DNA of 64,000 nt from Liquidambar formosana (taxonomy: Eukaryota; Streptophyta; Magnoliopsida; Saxifragales; Altingiaceae). The notes below the pieces were generated by a model. The model had not been told where the DNA came from. It saw only the letters and a program-made list of their open reading frames with translations, and did no database searches. Numbering within the stretch: the stretch's first letter is position 1; every line of letters starts with the position of its first letter. Below are positions 33,072 through 44,815 of this stretch, in pieces. The translations under genes and the position numbers were made by a program. The stretch covers positions 41,910,792-41,974,791 of the forward strand of contig CM077821.1 in NCBI GenBank assembly GCA_039720395.1, read 5' to 3'.

Positions 33072-35949
33072 GCTATTGTAACACCCGTAAATTTTAAATA
33101 AGGTATTAAGGATTTAATTTATAGTTAGCATAGTTAATCCTATGATTTGTCGGATAACTTCATGTATGGGTAATGCATGTGTATGATAATATGATGTTGA
33201 ATGTGTTTTGATACTTGTTTTTATGCATTGAGTATTTTAAAGTGTGTATTTGGCTTTATTTGCAACTTAAGGGTTTAAACTACTGAAATTTGGCTAAGTA
33301 TTGGGGAAAAAAATGAATTTTCTTAAATCTTAGTTTTTAAATATAATTTTTGGCGGTAATAGAAGTTTATAAAATTATAAGACATCTGTAATTTTATGGA
33401 ATTTTATTAGCATGTTTAGGATTAGGTTCCTCACATGTTTGTTTTTGAAAAATCTGTTGGGAGTCAGGATTTTGTATTAAAACATGGAAAATGAGATTTT
33501 GATATACTTGGAATTTGATTTTTTTGATATTTTATTTAGGATTTAAATGGGGGGCTTGTTTGCTTATTTTCATTAAATAACTTAAAGTAAATCGAGAGAT
33601 TTACTTAAATGTTTTGAATGAATATAAGGCATGGTATATCAATGGAAATATATATATACACATGAGTGTGTTTTTTCCGCATAACAATACTTGATATTTT
33701 TTGTTGATGAAAACCACATCAAAAGCCTATTAAATTCAATTGTTTTCATGAGGAATTGTGTTGGTATCTTGTGGGTTGACTTTTGAAGATTAATTGCATG
33801 TCTTTTATGCTCATGGAAACATCTGTTAATATCTTGAGTGAAGGGTTTTGTGTTGAAATTTTGTATTTAGACCAGTTGATAAATTGGCTATTATGTGGCC
33901 AATTAGTGACCTATGATGATATCATATCTATTTAAATGACTTGAAATAATTTTATTCCTTCATTAAATTATTGGATTGAAGGAAGGAAAATATGTTTTGA
34001 TTATTCCCTAAAGCCAACCTGAAGAACCCACATAACAGGACCCACGTGAGGTAAAAGGTAATTAACTTGCTGAAGTTGGGTTGTGCGTAGTCCACACGCT
34101 TAGTGTGATTCATGCAGTGGGACATGTGCTCCCTATTTGGAGCCAATTTCATATGTGTATACCCCACGTGTGCCAATGAATTTTATATGTAATTTTTTAA
34201 AATCTTTATTTCTGCCTTACACAATTTTCTACTAGGATCAATTTTCTAGATTTTGATATTTGTTTTAATGTACTCTCATTGGATAAATATATATTATCAC
34301 AAAATATAACCAGGTTGATATGTATTTTGATGAATACAAATGCACCTTCTTTCTAGAAATTTTGATTTCAAAGTACATGCCAAGAGGGACATTAAGATTG
34401 AATTTTCCTATATGAAGTATAAATATTGGGACCTTTCTATAATGTTTATGTTGCTTGTTTGCATAATTACATGCCATAGCACTATGGCAGTGCCTAGTAT
34501 TCTCATTTTGATCCTAAAGTTTTAGGTTGATACCCAAGTTCATGACCCGCTAGAGGTAGGGAATAACCTCCAGCTTCATTATTTTTGCATGGGCACATGC
34601 GACCTAAATTTATTTATTTATTTTAAAATTTTAACGTACTATTTTTCAATGGGTTCCACTTGCTCTAAGGAGTCGCATCTTGTTTTTGTCTAAATTTAAA
34701 TATATTGGTTAATTTTGGGACTATTTTTAAACCGTAAATTGTTGGCGTATTTTTATTTTATTTTTGGCACAAGTTTTTTAGTCACAAATTTACGATATGT
34801 GTGCCAAATATCCAAGAATGATTGTAGAAGTATGTGACTCTCCTTAGATACATTATAATGACTAATAGTCCTTGATCTAAATGGCATGTCTTGTCCTAAT
34901 AAGAGAGCAGGGTTTTACGAATGTCATGATTTTCGACTCCCGACATTGCGTAGGTGCATGTGTTGTGTGTTGGAGTGCATGTACACACATATATATTTCA
35001 TGGATTACACAGGCTTGCTTAAACCTTAAGTATATGTATATACAAGTGCTCATGTATGACACCTTCTGATATTTATAATGAATAATGAACATAATGAAAC
35101 TATTTGTATGCATTCACATAGACACTTCAAGTTGGAACAATCAACGCTTAGTATAGAAGGTGAATTGTGTTATTGATCTACTTTGTGATCCATTTGTATT
35201 TAACATACACAATTTCTGGTAAAAATTTTATTATGTATTTTGCCAATGCATAGTTAATGTGATGGTATATTCTTTTTGAATTTATTATTATACCATGAGA
35301 TATTTTGAGTCATGTATACATGTACTAACTCAATAAATGAATAAAATGAATTTTGGAATTATTCTCAATCACATATAATAGTAATTTTAACATGTAAATA
35401 AAGAATTGTGATTGAGATTTTGAATGGGTATAAAGGTTATCCCAGTTTGGGGAATGTAGTTGGATAAAGTGGGTGCTAACTGCCAAAGTGGCCCATTTAC
35501 AAAGGTTGACATAATTTATCATTCAAAGTATTATAAGATAGGATTGCATTTTTGGGTTGTAGCATATAATCACCTACCCAAAGGGGGTTATTGTATGTGA
35601 CAATTCAAGAATGGCATGAGGTGATTGGTGGGAAGGCATGGATCTAGAGGGTACTTTCTACCTAAAGGTGATGGGATATTCGAAAATTTGTACAGTTCTT
35701 GTTGATCAGCCTCATGATAAAGATTTTGGAGAGCACCTATTAGCATGTTGTATTCTTTGCCCAAAGGGGAGTTTATAATGATGTGCCCAGGCTCTCGTCG
35801 TAATAAGACTCATAAGGTTTCCGAGCTTATTTATGGGCATATCTAATCAATTGCCCATGTTGGTTAGATAAAGGAAATGATCATCTATTATTGTAATTGC
35901 ATGCATTATGTTTGGATGATATGTAATATTATTTTTGAATTGCTTCTGT

Positions 35950-38900
35950 AGTTTTTAATTCTTCTGCTTTTACTAGCCAAATGTCTATAATTGAAATTTT
36001 CGTTGGCAATAACTATGGGAAATGGAGACAACATGTACAAATTGTACTTGGGTTTGATAGACTTATTGACATGGATAATATTAAATATCAGGATGATTAT
36101 GTTATTTTTGTATCCATGATTTGGAATATGTTTGCCATCAATAGTTATGTATCTACAATTAAACTCTGATTGTTACAGATATATCATAAAGAATTAAGAT
36201 ATATAGTTAATTTTTGCTTGGCGAGATGATGCCAAATATTATTAATTCCCATAATGATGAAAGGGAAAGCATCAACGACTTTCTCATGTTTTCAATATTG
36301 ATCATGGACTTAGAGACTTAAAGAATTAATTGATGATTAATATTGATTGCCCTTCTAGTTCATTCCTGAGACAAATAATTCTTTATCATAAGTTTTTTGA
36401 TAGCATATTAAGTACTATCATAGTGATAAGATACAATATATTATTGTATTATTGTATGCAAAAGTAGAGAGAATTTATATTTAGTGGACTGATTGTAAGC
36501 TTATTGAGAACTATCACCAATTGTAAAAATGTTTGTATTCATTAATGTAATATAAGATTAAATTTATATAGATTGATAATTATTGGTAATACTGAAATTA
36601 TAATTAGACTGAAGGCAATTGTAAGTACATGATTGATGTAGAATGTTTTCAATGATTGTGAATATCGAATTAATGTGATTTTATTTTAAATTTATTTTTG
36701 TATTGTTTTCAATTATAAACTAAATTTGGCACATTTCTTATTGAAAACTATTATTTTTAGTGGTTTTGTAAATTTTCCTTTGATTTACTAAATCTTAACC
36801 CTTTGCTAAAATATGTTTCAATGGTCAATTATTGATCTTGACAACTATTTGAAAATTTAAGATTGAAAAATTTTCAAATTGATTTCATGAAAATAGATGA
36901 AAATTTTGATTTTATGTGAGTAACGAATATATTGATAATTTAAATGAGAATGTTAAAAAATTTGAGCGTTCAAGTTAACATTAATAAAGTAGATGAGTAA
37001 TTGTATTCCAAGAGCAACATAGTGTGCAGTTGGTTGCTAAGGATTGATTTTAAGTTCTCGTATAACAGTAGTACGTCTATCTTATTACATATTGATTTGC
37101 GCATTATTGTACAAATTTTCACATACATAATTGAACTAAATTGTTCTAAGGTGAACAAAGGGGTAAAATGTGAATTGAAGAAATCTCTATATTTTTAGTA
37201 GACATTAATATAGTGATAATATGCTAAGAATAGTTCTTATCAATGTGTGAATATTAAGATTAGTAGGAGTAAGTTCATTTATGATTTTATTGTACTTGAA
37301 GTATATTGTCATTTAAGTTTTTAATGTAAAAGGCTTGAGAAAATATTTTATATTCGCTTTGTTTTGTTGTATTTGAAAGACACTTATAGTTTCTACATAA
37401 ATAATATATTATTGCGTGTGAAAAATATCATGTATTAATTCTGTTATCATAAAAAGACAAGTTGAATATAAAGTTAATGAAAAATTAAGTTATAAATGAT
37501 TTATAAAGAATGTATCTTATGTTTTTGCTAATTTTAGAGCATATTAAGTACTTGAGATTATGCTCATTTAGGTTTTGCGTATGCATTAGATTTACATACT
37601 GATCAACAGTGTTTTCTTTGAATGACCAAAAACAATATAATGATTAAGATATTTATCATGAACTAAAGCCTTATGAATTTTACTTGTCCATGATGGAATT
37701 TAATATATAAAATGTGATTAATTATTATACTTATATTTGGATATACGTTGGAACTAATATGGTTAAAGGGCTGTGTAAAAGATAGAGTTGATGGACTCGT
37801 ATGAATTTTTTCACCATGATCAAAAGACTAAATATGATAACATGTATGAAGTTGTTTTGATGCTAACATTTTATGAAGGACTTTAAGTTTTGGTTTATCT
37901 ACAAAACTTTAAAAGTTCATAATTTTTTTTTTTTTTTTAATATGGCATAAGAGACAATAACTTTTGTATGGCTAGTATAAGGACATAATGTTCTTAGTAG
38001 TTAGAGAAAGTATCATAGTAGGCAGACAATGGTTTGAAATAATTATGATTGGGTTCCACTAACATGCCTAGCCTATAAAGTTTCATAGTTGTCTTAAGCT
38101 ATTTTGAATATGCTTGATCAGTGGGAGTTTAAGATTATGTGATGACTAAATTTTTTGATGTGATGCATAATCCCATTCGGGATGAGGTAACCCATAAAGT
38201 ACATGGTTTTTTGATGTTAAGGTTTGTGAAGTTATTTTATGAAATAATATTTATTTGCTATCACCATATTTTGTGCACATATAGTTTTGTTTATGGTAGG
38301 ATGAGCTCATCATGAAGAAAATCTTTAAAGATAGTAAACGTCTATCTTGAAGTATAGTGAATACCAATTAATTTTCTTATACTGTATTATTGAGCACATA
38401 AAGTATGATTGATGTCATTTTAAGCATATAATATATGCTATGTACTTATGTCTTATTGTTATGCATGACATCAATAAAGATCTCGAGATATAAAGTAAAG
38501 ACATAAGAGTCTCATTGGAGATATGCGAGCTTCAGTTAGAAGAATAAAGGCTTCCTTGGGAGGCATAAAGAAGTTTAATGAGAAACTATAAAGAGGACCA
38601 ATATTGAATTTAACACAATTTTAATCACATTTAGTATGCTATTTTTATGTCACACTTACTCATCATTTGAAATCTATGTCAATAAGGATATAGCACTTGT
38701 GACTGTGGAGTGGTCTTATATTGTTAAATGATGTAATGACTTCTATGATTTAGTGTTGGTATTCTTATTGGACCGGATTATGTTACTAAGGTGTTTTCAT
38801 TCAGGCTATATGTACATGTAGCCACTTTAGTAAATCAACCCGAGAGTCGTTTTTCAGAATATTATATATGTGTGTATTATTTTATTGTTATTAGTCAAAT

Positions 38901-39340
38901 AACAATCAATGTAGCCCAAGTGAGAGAATGTTAAAATTTTTATATAATGTGGGCTTACATTGATTGATTTTTTGGATTGTGAAAAACGGGTTGAATGTCT
39001 AGCCTGCAATGATATACGGTATAGCCCATTATATGGTGTGATCAATAAAGTAATTGGGCTCTAGTGCACCTTGGTCCATGATGTGAGATTATAAAGTGTG
39101 GGCCTATTCCTTGTAAGTCAAGGAGTCCATGATGGGAAAGACTCCATAAAGTTTCTTTATAAATAGGTCAGGTCCCCTCTACATTCTATAAGTTGAAAAA
39201 CCCTAGTAGCCTATCCTATTGGTGGCTGCATAAAGAAAAGAGGAGCAAGTAGAGGAAAATCGGCCTCCTAATCGTGTGTCTCTTTTGCAGAGGTTTGTTA
39301 GTTGGATTTAAAGGCTTACACAGGTACGCGCATATTATTT
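35950..39340 (+). mobile_element. decayed Copia-like element nested in the LTR
   Basis: A gag-like start at 35981 (MSIIEIFVGNNYGKWRQHVQ) resembles the N-terminus of plant Copia gag (UBN2-type, NNYxxW). At the other end CAAGTGAGAGAA (38927-38938) looks like a Copia polypurine tract, followed by TGTTAAAAT at 38939, a plausible 3' LTR start. No 5' LTR copy was found and pol cannot be read, the sequence being AT-rich and full of stops. Limits are approximate. Confidence 0.5.
38939..39340 (+). repeat. candidate Copia 3' LTR
   Basis: Begins TGTTAAAAT right after the purine tract and holds a TATAAATAGG box at about 39161, followed by a 5'-leader-like CCCTAGTAGCC segment. The 3' end is only estimated (about 39320-39340) because the partner LTR is absent. 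Confidence 0.45.
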
Positions 39341-40363
39341 ATTATTATTATTATTTCCATGTGTTCTAGTTTTCTAGTATGGATTTAATATTGTTCTATC
39401 ATTAAATGGACTTAATGAATACTGAGTAAAAGTATTGCATAAAAGAATCACTAGAATTGGACTACTAGCAGTCAAAGGATTTAGCGGTGTTTTCCTTTCC
39501 TTTGGTTCTAGGTTGTTTGGGGTCCCAAGCAGGGATGACAGCTGTGCTCCCAAATCCAGGTACTTTCCGGTTCCAAGTAGGAACCCTTGTGTTCCCGAAG
39601 AAGATGTACTTTCTATCCTTGCGAGGGTGTAGTATTGTCCTTTTGGAGGTTGTAGCTTAAATTCTCTGTTTCCGTGCGAAGACTCCTGTGAGAGTAGTTG
39701 GTAATTAATGGAATTGATTAATTGGACATGAATCACATACATTTGGCATTATGCATTATTTACTTTGAGTTATGGATTATAACTTATTTTGGATTTGTAA
39801 TATACTTGGTTAGTATATTTTGTTTTAAATGACATAATTTGTTTTATTTATATCATTACTTTAGTTTACTATGTTAAATTGTATCTACTGAGTTGTCAAA
39901 CTCACACCTATTTTCTTAAATGTTTTTCAGATAATTAGCAGGATAATTTACAAAAAAATGCTAACTATTGGGAGATACATAATCTACTTAGATGATTATA
40001 ATGAATTTTATAAAATATATAATTCAGGGATAAATGAATGTATTTCATTAATTTTTATTTGGGCCAATGGCTAATGTAAATGTAAATTAAATCAGGGTTA
40101 TAATTTTAATTATTTAATATTGTATATGTGGGATGCAATGCATGGGATGATACCACATGTGTGGATGACCGGAAAAATTTAATGAAATGGATTTTCACAA
40201 CAGGTTTTCATGATGGTATATCCATTTACAAATGGGTTATGCTGAAAATTTTTTAAATGGTTGAGATTTTGACGTGTGTTATCCACGTTTTACCAAATGA
40301 TTTATTAAAGAAAAGCTTGCTTTATTACTATTGATTACGACTTAATTAATTTAGGTCGTGAGA

Positions 40364-40975
40364 GCTATGACCAAATATCCCATTTTTTTTCCCCTCATTT
40401 CTTTCTTGTTTTTGTTGTCCCATTCTTGAATTTACTTAATATTATTAATGCCTCAGTATGTGATTGATTGAGCAATTGAGTTCTTAGTGTGCTCTTCAAA
40501 AAAAAAAAAAAAAAAAAAAAAATGGTATGCATCTTAAAAAAAAACTTTTATATTTTTGTTGGCCTCTTCTTTCGTTCTACATAGCAACTAATGTAGCATG
40601 TGACATTATGAGCCTATTTACTGTGATAATTAACATTGAATTGTTACAGTAGCACAATATCATCAAAGGTTTTTTTTTTTAAGATGTATACTAAAGGGGA
40701 GTTGCCATGTTATATCATATTGAAAAAGGTAAGATCTAAAAAAATTGTAGAAAAAATAACATTTTTCTACGCCCATATGATGCATGAAAGTTTAGAATAA
40801 CTGTCCATATAGTTTTGGGTTAGGGTTTTAGTGAGCCCCCAATTGAAAGCTGAGTTTGTTGTGCAATTTTGTAACCTGAGCTCACCGTGTATCCACTTGA
40901 GTGAGAGAAATGCCAAATGTTTCTATGTACGTTTGAATTGGTTCCAAATGTATGTAGTTATGTGAGATTTCATAC
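40364..40975. other. intergenic DNA with poly(A) tract
   Basis: AT-rich sequence with an A run at about 40499-40522, possibly a retroelement tail. Nothing else is recognised. Confidence 0.4.
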
Positions 40976-40996
40976 TTGGTCATGTTTGTTTGGCCG

Positions 40997-41083
40997 GAAT
41001 AGAATGAAATGAGATTTCAATGGTGAGCCGTCACTATTGAAATCTTATTCATGACTATTGAAATATCATTCCATTTTATTCTA
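40997..41083. repeat. imperfect inverted repeat
   Basis: GGAATAGAATGAAATGAGATTTCAAT on the left pairs with the complement of TTGAAATATCATTCCATTTTATTC on the right, with an extra TTGAAATCTTATTC unit between. A related fragment appears at about 7151-7200. Likely a decayed MITE. Confidence 0.5.
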
Positions 41084-41274
41084 AGATCTATTCCTAAGAT
41101 TTTATTTTATTTTATTTTTCCTTTTTCTCTTGAACAAGTGTTCCCACCTTCCATAGGGGTTGATATCCAATTCATTTCTCCCTCCTAAGGAATCCCAACT
41201 AGGACTCGAAGCTGACTAACTGTCACAAAGATCTACTTGCATATAATAATAATGCTACTTGTTCAAATAACCCC

Positions 41275-41440
41275 GTATTTGTTTTATTTTAAATTTAACA
41301 TCTCAAATGATATGACAACATAAAAAGTCATTATTTTGAAATTTGAAATTTAAAAAAAATTCAAAATCAAATAATGAGTCAAAAATAGATTCAGATGTCA
41401 ACTCATTTGGAATATTAAATTTGAAAATAAAAAATTGGGA
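41275..41440. mobile_element. palindromic AT-rich MITE
   Basis: Left arm ATTTTAAATTTAACATCTCAAATGATATGACA pairs with the complement of the right arm TGTCAACTCATTTGGAATATTAAATTTGAAAAT. Both arms also share the inner TCATTATTTTGAA-type block. The outer boundary and target site are not resolved. Confidence 0.65.
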
Positions 41441-41817
41441 TATCTAATACCGCTCTTTAGATAATAGTTCAAAATCTTGATTATTATTGGGAATCCATCC
41501 ACTCGCCATGAATTTAATATGGTGGGCTTTGTTGTCTCAATAATGTGTAGTATTTTGTGTATGTTTTTCCAACAATGAAATTACAGGAATAGGAATAGAG
41601 CATTGGAATCAGAATGGGTATATCTAGCTCATATCAATGTTTAGGGAATGAAATTATTGGTAGTTATTTAAAAAAATATATACATGACATTTAAATTCAT
41701 CAAAATCTTTGTTAGAGTTGCGGTAGCAAGTTGACACAACTCATGGAATTGAAATACACAACCGTTGCAGTCAATTTCTTCTTATAACGGAATCTCATTA
41801 TAGTGGGAATACCAAAT

Positions 41818-42158
41818 GGAAAATACTTGCCTCCACCCTTGGGTGGAGGAGCTCCTTTCCCTCCCACTCATATTTCGCCACTTATTCTAATAAATAAAGA
41901 GAATTGATTATGTGCATGTATTTCCCTGTTTACATAATTGTGAACACATTTTTATAAATCAATATTTGAGTGTTACATATTTATGTTAGCATAAATATGG
42001 ATACGTGACATAAATATGTATCCACGTATCCATATTAACTTATTTCTTTGTTTGTGTTTTAGAATTCATATTTTTTTAAAAATATTTATGACACATGACA
42101 AAAAGTGAATGGAGGTGGGAGAAACTCTTCCACCTTAGGGTGGAAGCAAATAATGTCC
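41818..42158. mobile_element. MITE family B, copy 1 (Mutator-like)
   Basis: 341 bp with terminal inverted repeats of about 35 bp: GGAAAATACTTGCCTCCACC at the left, and GGACATTATTTGCTTCCACC as the reversed right end, each running on through a small GGTGGAGGAG hairpin. Flanks TACCAAAT/TACAATTT may be an eroded 9-bp target duplication. The same element is at 52048-52373. Confidence 0.85.
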
Positions 42159-42347
42159 TACAATTTATATTACTGATAGTACATCTTGGACTCTAGAATC
42201 GAGCCAAATGGGAGTCGCATTTCCTAGGAACCAATTGAAAGGTTTTACTTTCCTAATAAAACAATGTGGGAATGAATTTTTTTCCTTGCATTTTACTCAT
42301 TTAGTATACAAATTTGCATTGATCTAACAGAGCCAATTGCACAGTTA

Positions 42348-43026
42348 CACTATGTTTGTGAGTTTAGAAGATAAATAAAACAAAGGAAAAACATTAGTTA
42401 GGAGAGAAGAGAAGGAAAAAGAAAGGATTGTAGTTTTCCTTCCTCTTGATTGGGAGTTTTTGAGAGAAAAATATGTGATTTTTTTTTTCTTTTGCCTGAG
42501 AGTTGGAAAGAAAATAGAGGAAGATGTGCATTTTACTTCTATATCTTCTTTATTGAGAGTTAGGCCCTATTTGGTTTGCGGATTTTATCAAGGAGAAAAA
42601 TAAAATATAAGGAATTGTACTTTTTTTTATTTTGTTGCAATGGAAAATTGAAAGAAGAAGAAGAAGAATTTGACTAATTTTGATTTGATATGATTTTATT
42701 TTTTTCTTTCATTTTCTTTCCTCTCATTTTTTTCCCTTTCTTTTTTTTCTTCCTTAGTAAAATCCATGAACCAAATGGAGGGTTAAAGTCAAATGTAATT
42801 TTAAATTTATTATTTATTAGTTAAGGGGTAAAACAGGAATAAAAAAAGTTTCATTAAACCATTTTTGCTTTCTCTCAATTTCCTTCCATTTATGGGTTTT
42901 GGATCCCTCCATTTCCCTCCACCTCCTCTCTTTTCCTCATCGTTAAACTCTCAAACAACATAAAGTTGATCCCCTCTCCTCTTTTTCCTTTCTCTTCTCT
43001 CCACCTCTCTCAATCCAAACATAGTG
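42348..43026. mobile_element. Tourist-like MITE interrupted by a second MITE
   Basis: Ends CACTATGTTTGTGAG (left) and, reversed, CACTATGTTTGGATTGAG (right), flanked by TTA and TAA. The interior is rich in CTCTCC/GGAGAG motifs. Another MITE sits at 42563-42782, so the outer element was about 460 bp before that insertion. Confidence 0.7.
42563..42782. mobile_element. Tourist/Harbinger-like MITE (nested)
   Basis: 220 bp bordered on both sides by TTA (42560-42562 and 42783-42785), the 3-bp target duplication of PIF/Harbinger elements. The ends GGCCCTATTTGGTTTGCGG and, reversed, CCCTCCATTTGGTTCATGG are inverted repeats followed by ATTTTA. Confidence 0.75.
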
Positions 43027-43120
43027 TAAGGTGCAAAAGCGTAGTTTTTTTTTTTTCCTTAAATTTTTAAAAAGGGGTGATATTCACCAAAATATGAATT
43101 ACTAGCTAAATGCTTGTTTG

Positions 43121-43309
43121 GATGTCTAATTTGAAATTAAACAATTTAATAAATTTTAAGAGTGTTAAAGATACAATTCATTATCTTGAGTTGAACAAAT
43201 TCAAAAAAATAATAACTATCATCACAAATAAAAATAAAAATTCAAAATAATAATACATCTTTAACATTTTATAAAATTTATTAAATTATTTAATTTCAAA
43301 TCAGACACG
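43121..43309. mobile_element. palindromic MITE just upstream of the SAM gene
   Basis: Arms TGTCTAATTTGAAATTAAAC... and, reversed, TGTCTGATTTGAAATTAAAT... continue through AATTTAATAAATTTTA and TGTTAAAGAT, giving arms of about 75 bp. Starts about 300 bp before the 5' exon of the SAM-domain gene. Confidence 0.8.
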
Positions 43310-43399
43310 AGGAGCCTAAATTAACTTAAACACACGTTTTAATGGTCAGCAGAAAAATTATACTCCGTAGTCCGTATATAATACGCGTAAGAGAAATTA

Positions 43400-43703
43400 A
43401 TACCTCTCTCTCTCTCTCTCTCTCTGCGATCAGGCCAAACTCCACCCCATCGTCGGTAACTCCTCTCCTCTCTCTCTGGAGTTAACCCAAACTGAAACCC
43501 ACCTCTTATGCAGCAGCATTTTCTCAGCCAAAACCACTCTCTCTCTTTCTCTAAACCATCGCATCGCCGAAACCGACCTATTCACCGAAACCCATCATCA
43601 AAACCCACCGCTTCCCATTTTCTCTCTCTGACATCTTACCGGCAGACGAGACGACGGGCGAAGGAAGATTACTCGGTGGTTTCCATCTTCTGGGTCACCG
43701 ACA
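43400..43703 (+). promoter_or_regulatory. 5' non-coding exon of the SAM-domain gene
   Basis: CT-rich leader with a (CT)n tract at 43403-43425 and a later CTCTCTCTGG stretch, ending ACCGACA before GTGAGT (donor at 43704-43705). It contains an ATG (43508) whose frame runs 65 codons to the donor and stops about 22 codons into the next exon, so it could act as an upstream ORF. The pairing with the acceptor at 50111 is inferred, not proven. Confidence 0.55.
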
Positions 43704-44446
43704 GTGAGTTCCATATCCAAAGTTCTTGAAACTTATTTATTATTATTATTATTATTTTCAGAATCGTTTATTTTTCCCTTATCCCTCGTGAAAACAATTT
43801 TATTTTATTTTATTTATAATTTGGTGGTGTATTGTTCATCTGATTTTGGATTAATGTTGAGTTGATCAACTGATTTGGGAGGGAAAACTTGTACAATCAA
43901 CCGCTTTTGTGTGACCTGGCCAAAATAGCTTGAGCTAAAAGTCCGTGTACCGCACGGTTTACCTCACCTTTGGAGTTGCTCTAATTTTAATAGATGATTA
44001 TTGATATTTGCCTAGTTTTCCTTATTTTCTTAATTTAGTTATAGTTTTTTTTTTTTTTTTTGGGGAGGGAGATATAAATAGGGTTTTGAATTATAGTGGA
44101 ATTTAGTTCACTGGTTGAGTAATTTCTGGGATTGTTTGGTTCATAAAATAGATTGGTAAATTTTGCATTATCTCGATAAGCATAGATATAATTAAACTTT
44201 TAAGTTACCTGCCTAGATTTATTATGAATATTTTTCCTTCCCAAGGTTGTTCATGTTCTATTTCGGAAGATCACAATGTGTTGCACCTGAGAAATTTTTT
44301 GCAATGAAGGAAATGCATTGAGAATTATTAGCCTGAGTGCTGTAGCTAGGGACCGGCAGCCCACCACAGCAGCATGAGAATATGTGTATAATATATCTGG
44401 ATCTGGTCTCATCAACACGTGCTAATTTTCTTATATTAGCGCCATG

Positions 44447-44537
44447 CATTGGGGGTTTAGGGTTGTACTCTGTGCATAGGTGGGTTGTACTATATAATCC
44501 ACACATGCATGGGGTACAACCGTACAACCCCCAATGC
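44447..44537. repeat. small hairpin element
   Basis: GCATTGGGGGTTTAGGGTTGTAC at 44449-44472 pairs with the complement of GTACAACCGTACAACCCCCAATGC. About 90 bp, MITE-like, in intron 1 of the SAM gene. Confidence 0.7.
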
Positions 44538-44621
44538 AATGTGATGATGTAACTTACATCAACACGTCCTTATAGGACTAGACTTGGACATCTATAATTC
44601 TATATATATTATATGCTGACC

Positions 44622-44815
44622 CACCTTGGGTAGCTCAGTTGGTAAGGGCGAACTTGTGATTTTGTGGTTAGGTGCACGGTCACGCGTTCGATTTCCCATT
44701 AGGACAACCCAAGATTTAAGTGGGGGGTGTGGCAGTGGGTTTGTGCTCTAGTCTCCCCATAGGTTTAGATTCCATTGGTGGGTCCAGAGGGCCCTACTAT
44801 AGGATGGTTCCCCTG
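44622..44815 (+). mobile_element. tRNA-derived SINE
   Basis: Perfect Pol III A box TAGCTCAGTTGG (44631-44642) and B box GTTCGATTTCC (44686-44696), 43 bp apart, as in tRNA-derived SINEs. The body continues through GGGGGTGTGGCAGTGG and TAGATTCCATTGG. The ends and target duplication are uncertain, with TATATA at both sides. It cannot form a tRNA acceptor stem. Confidence 0.8.

Larger units (their letters stand above)
33077..40363 (+). mobile_element. probable solo LTR (Ty3/gypsy, Tekay/Del-like) carrying a nested element
   Basis: Starts TGTAACACCC, the usual start of many plant Ty3/gypsy LTRs, and ends GGTCGTGAGA, close to the usual GGTCGTGACA. GCTAT sits immediately outside both ends (33072-33076 and 40364-40368), the 5-bp target duplication expected for an LTR element. 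No gag or pol of this lineage lies between, so it reads as a solo LTR. Removing the Copia-like insert (about 35950-39340) leaves about 3.9 kb, long but in range for Del/Tekay LTRs. Confidence 0.6.

Noticed and set aside
33077..38938. 5' LTR of the nested Copia-like element
   Set aside because: No second copy of the TGTTAAAAT...TATAAATAGG sequence was found upstream, so a complete element cannot be claimed.
44631..44700. tRNA gene
   Set aside because: A and B boxes are present, but the acceptor and anticodon stems cannot be paired and the sequence continues as a SINE body.
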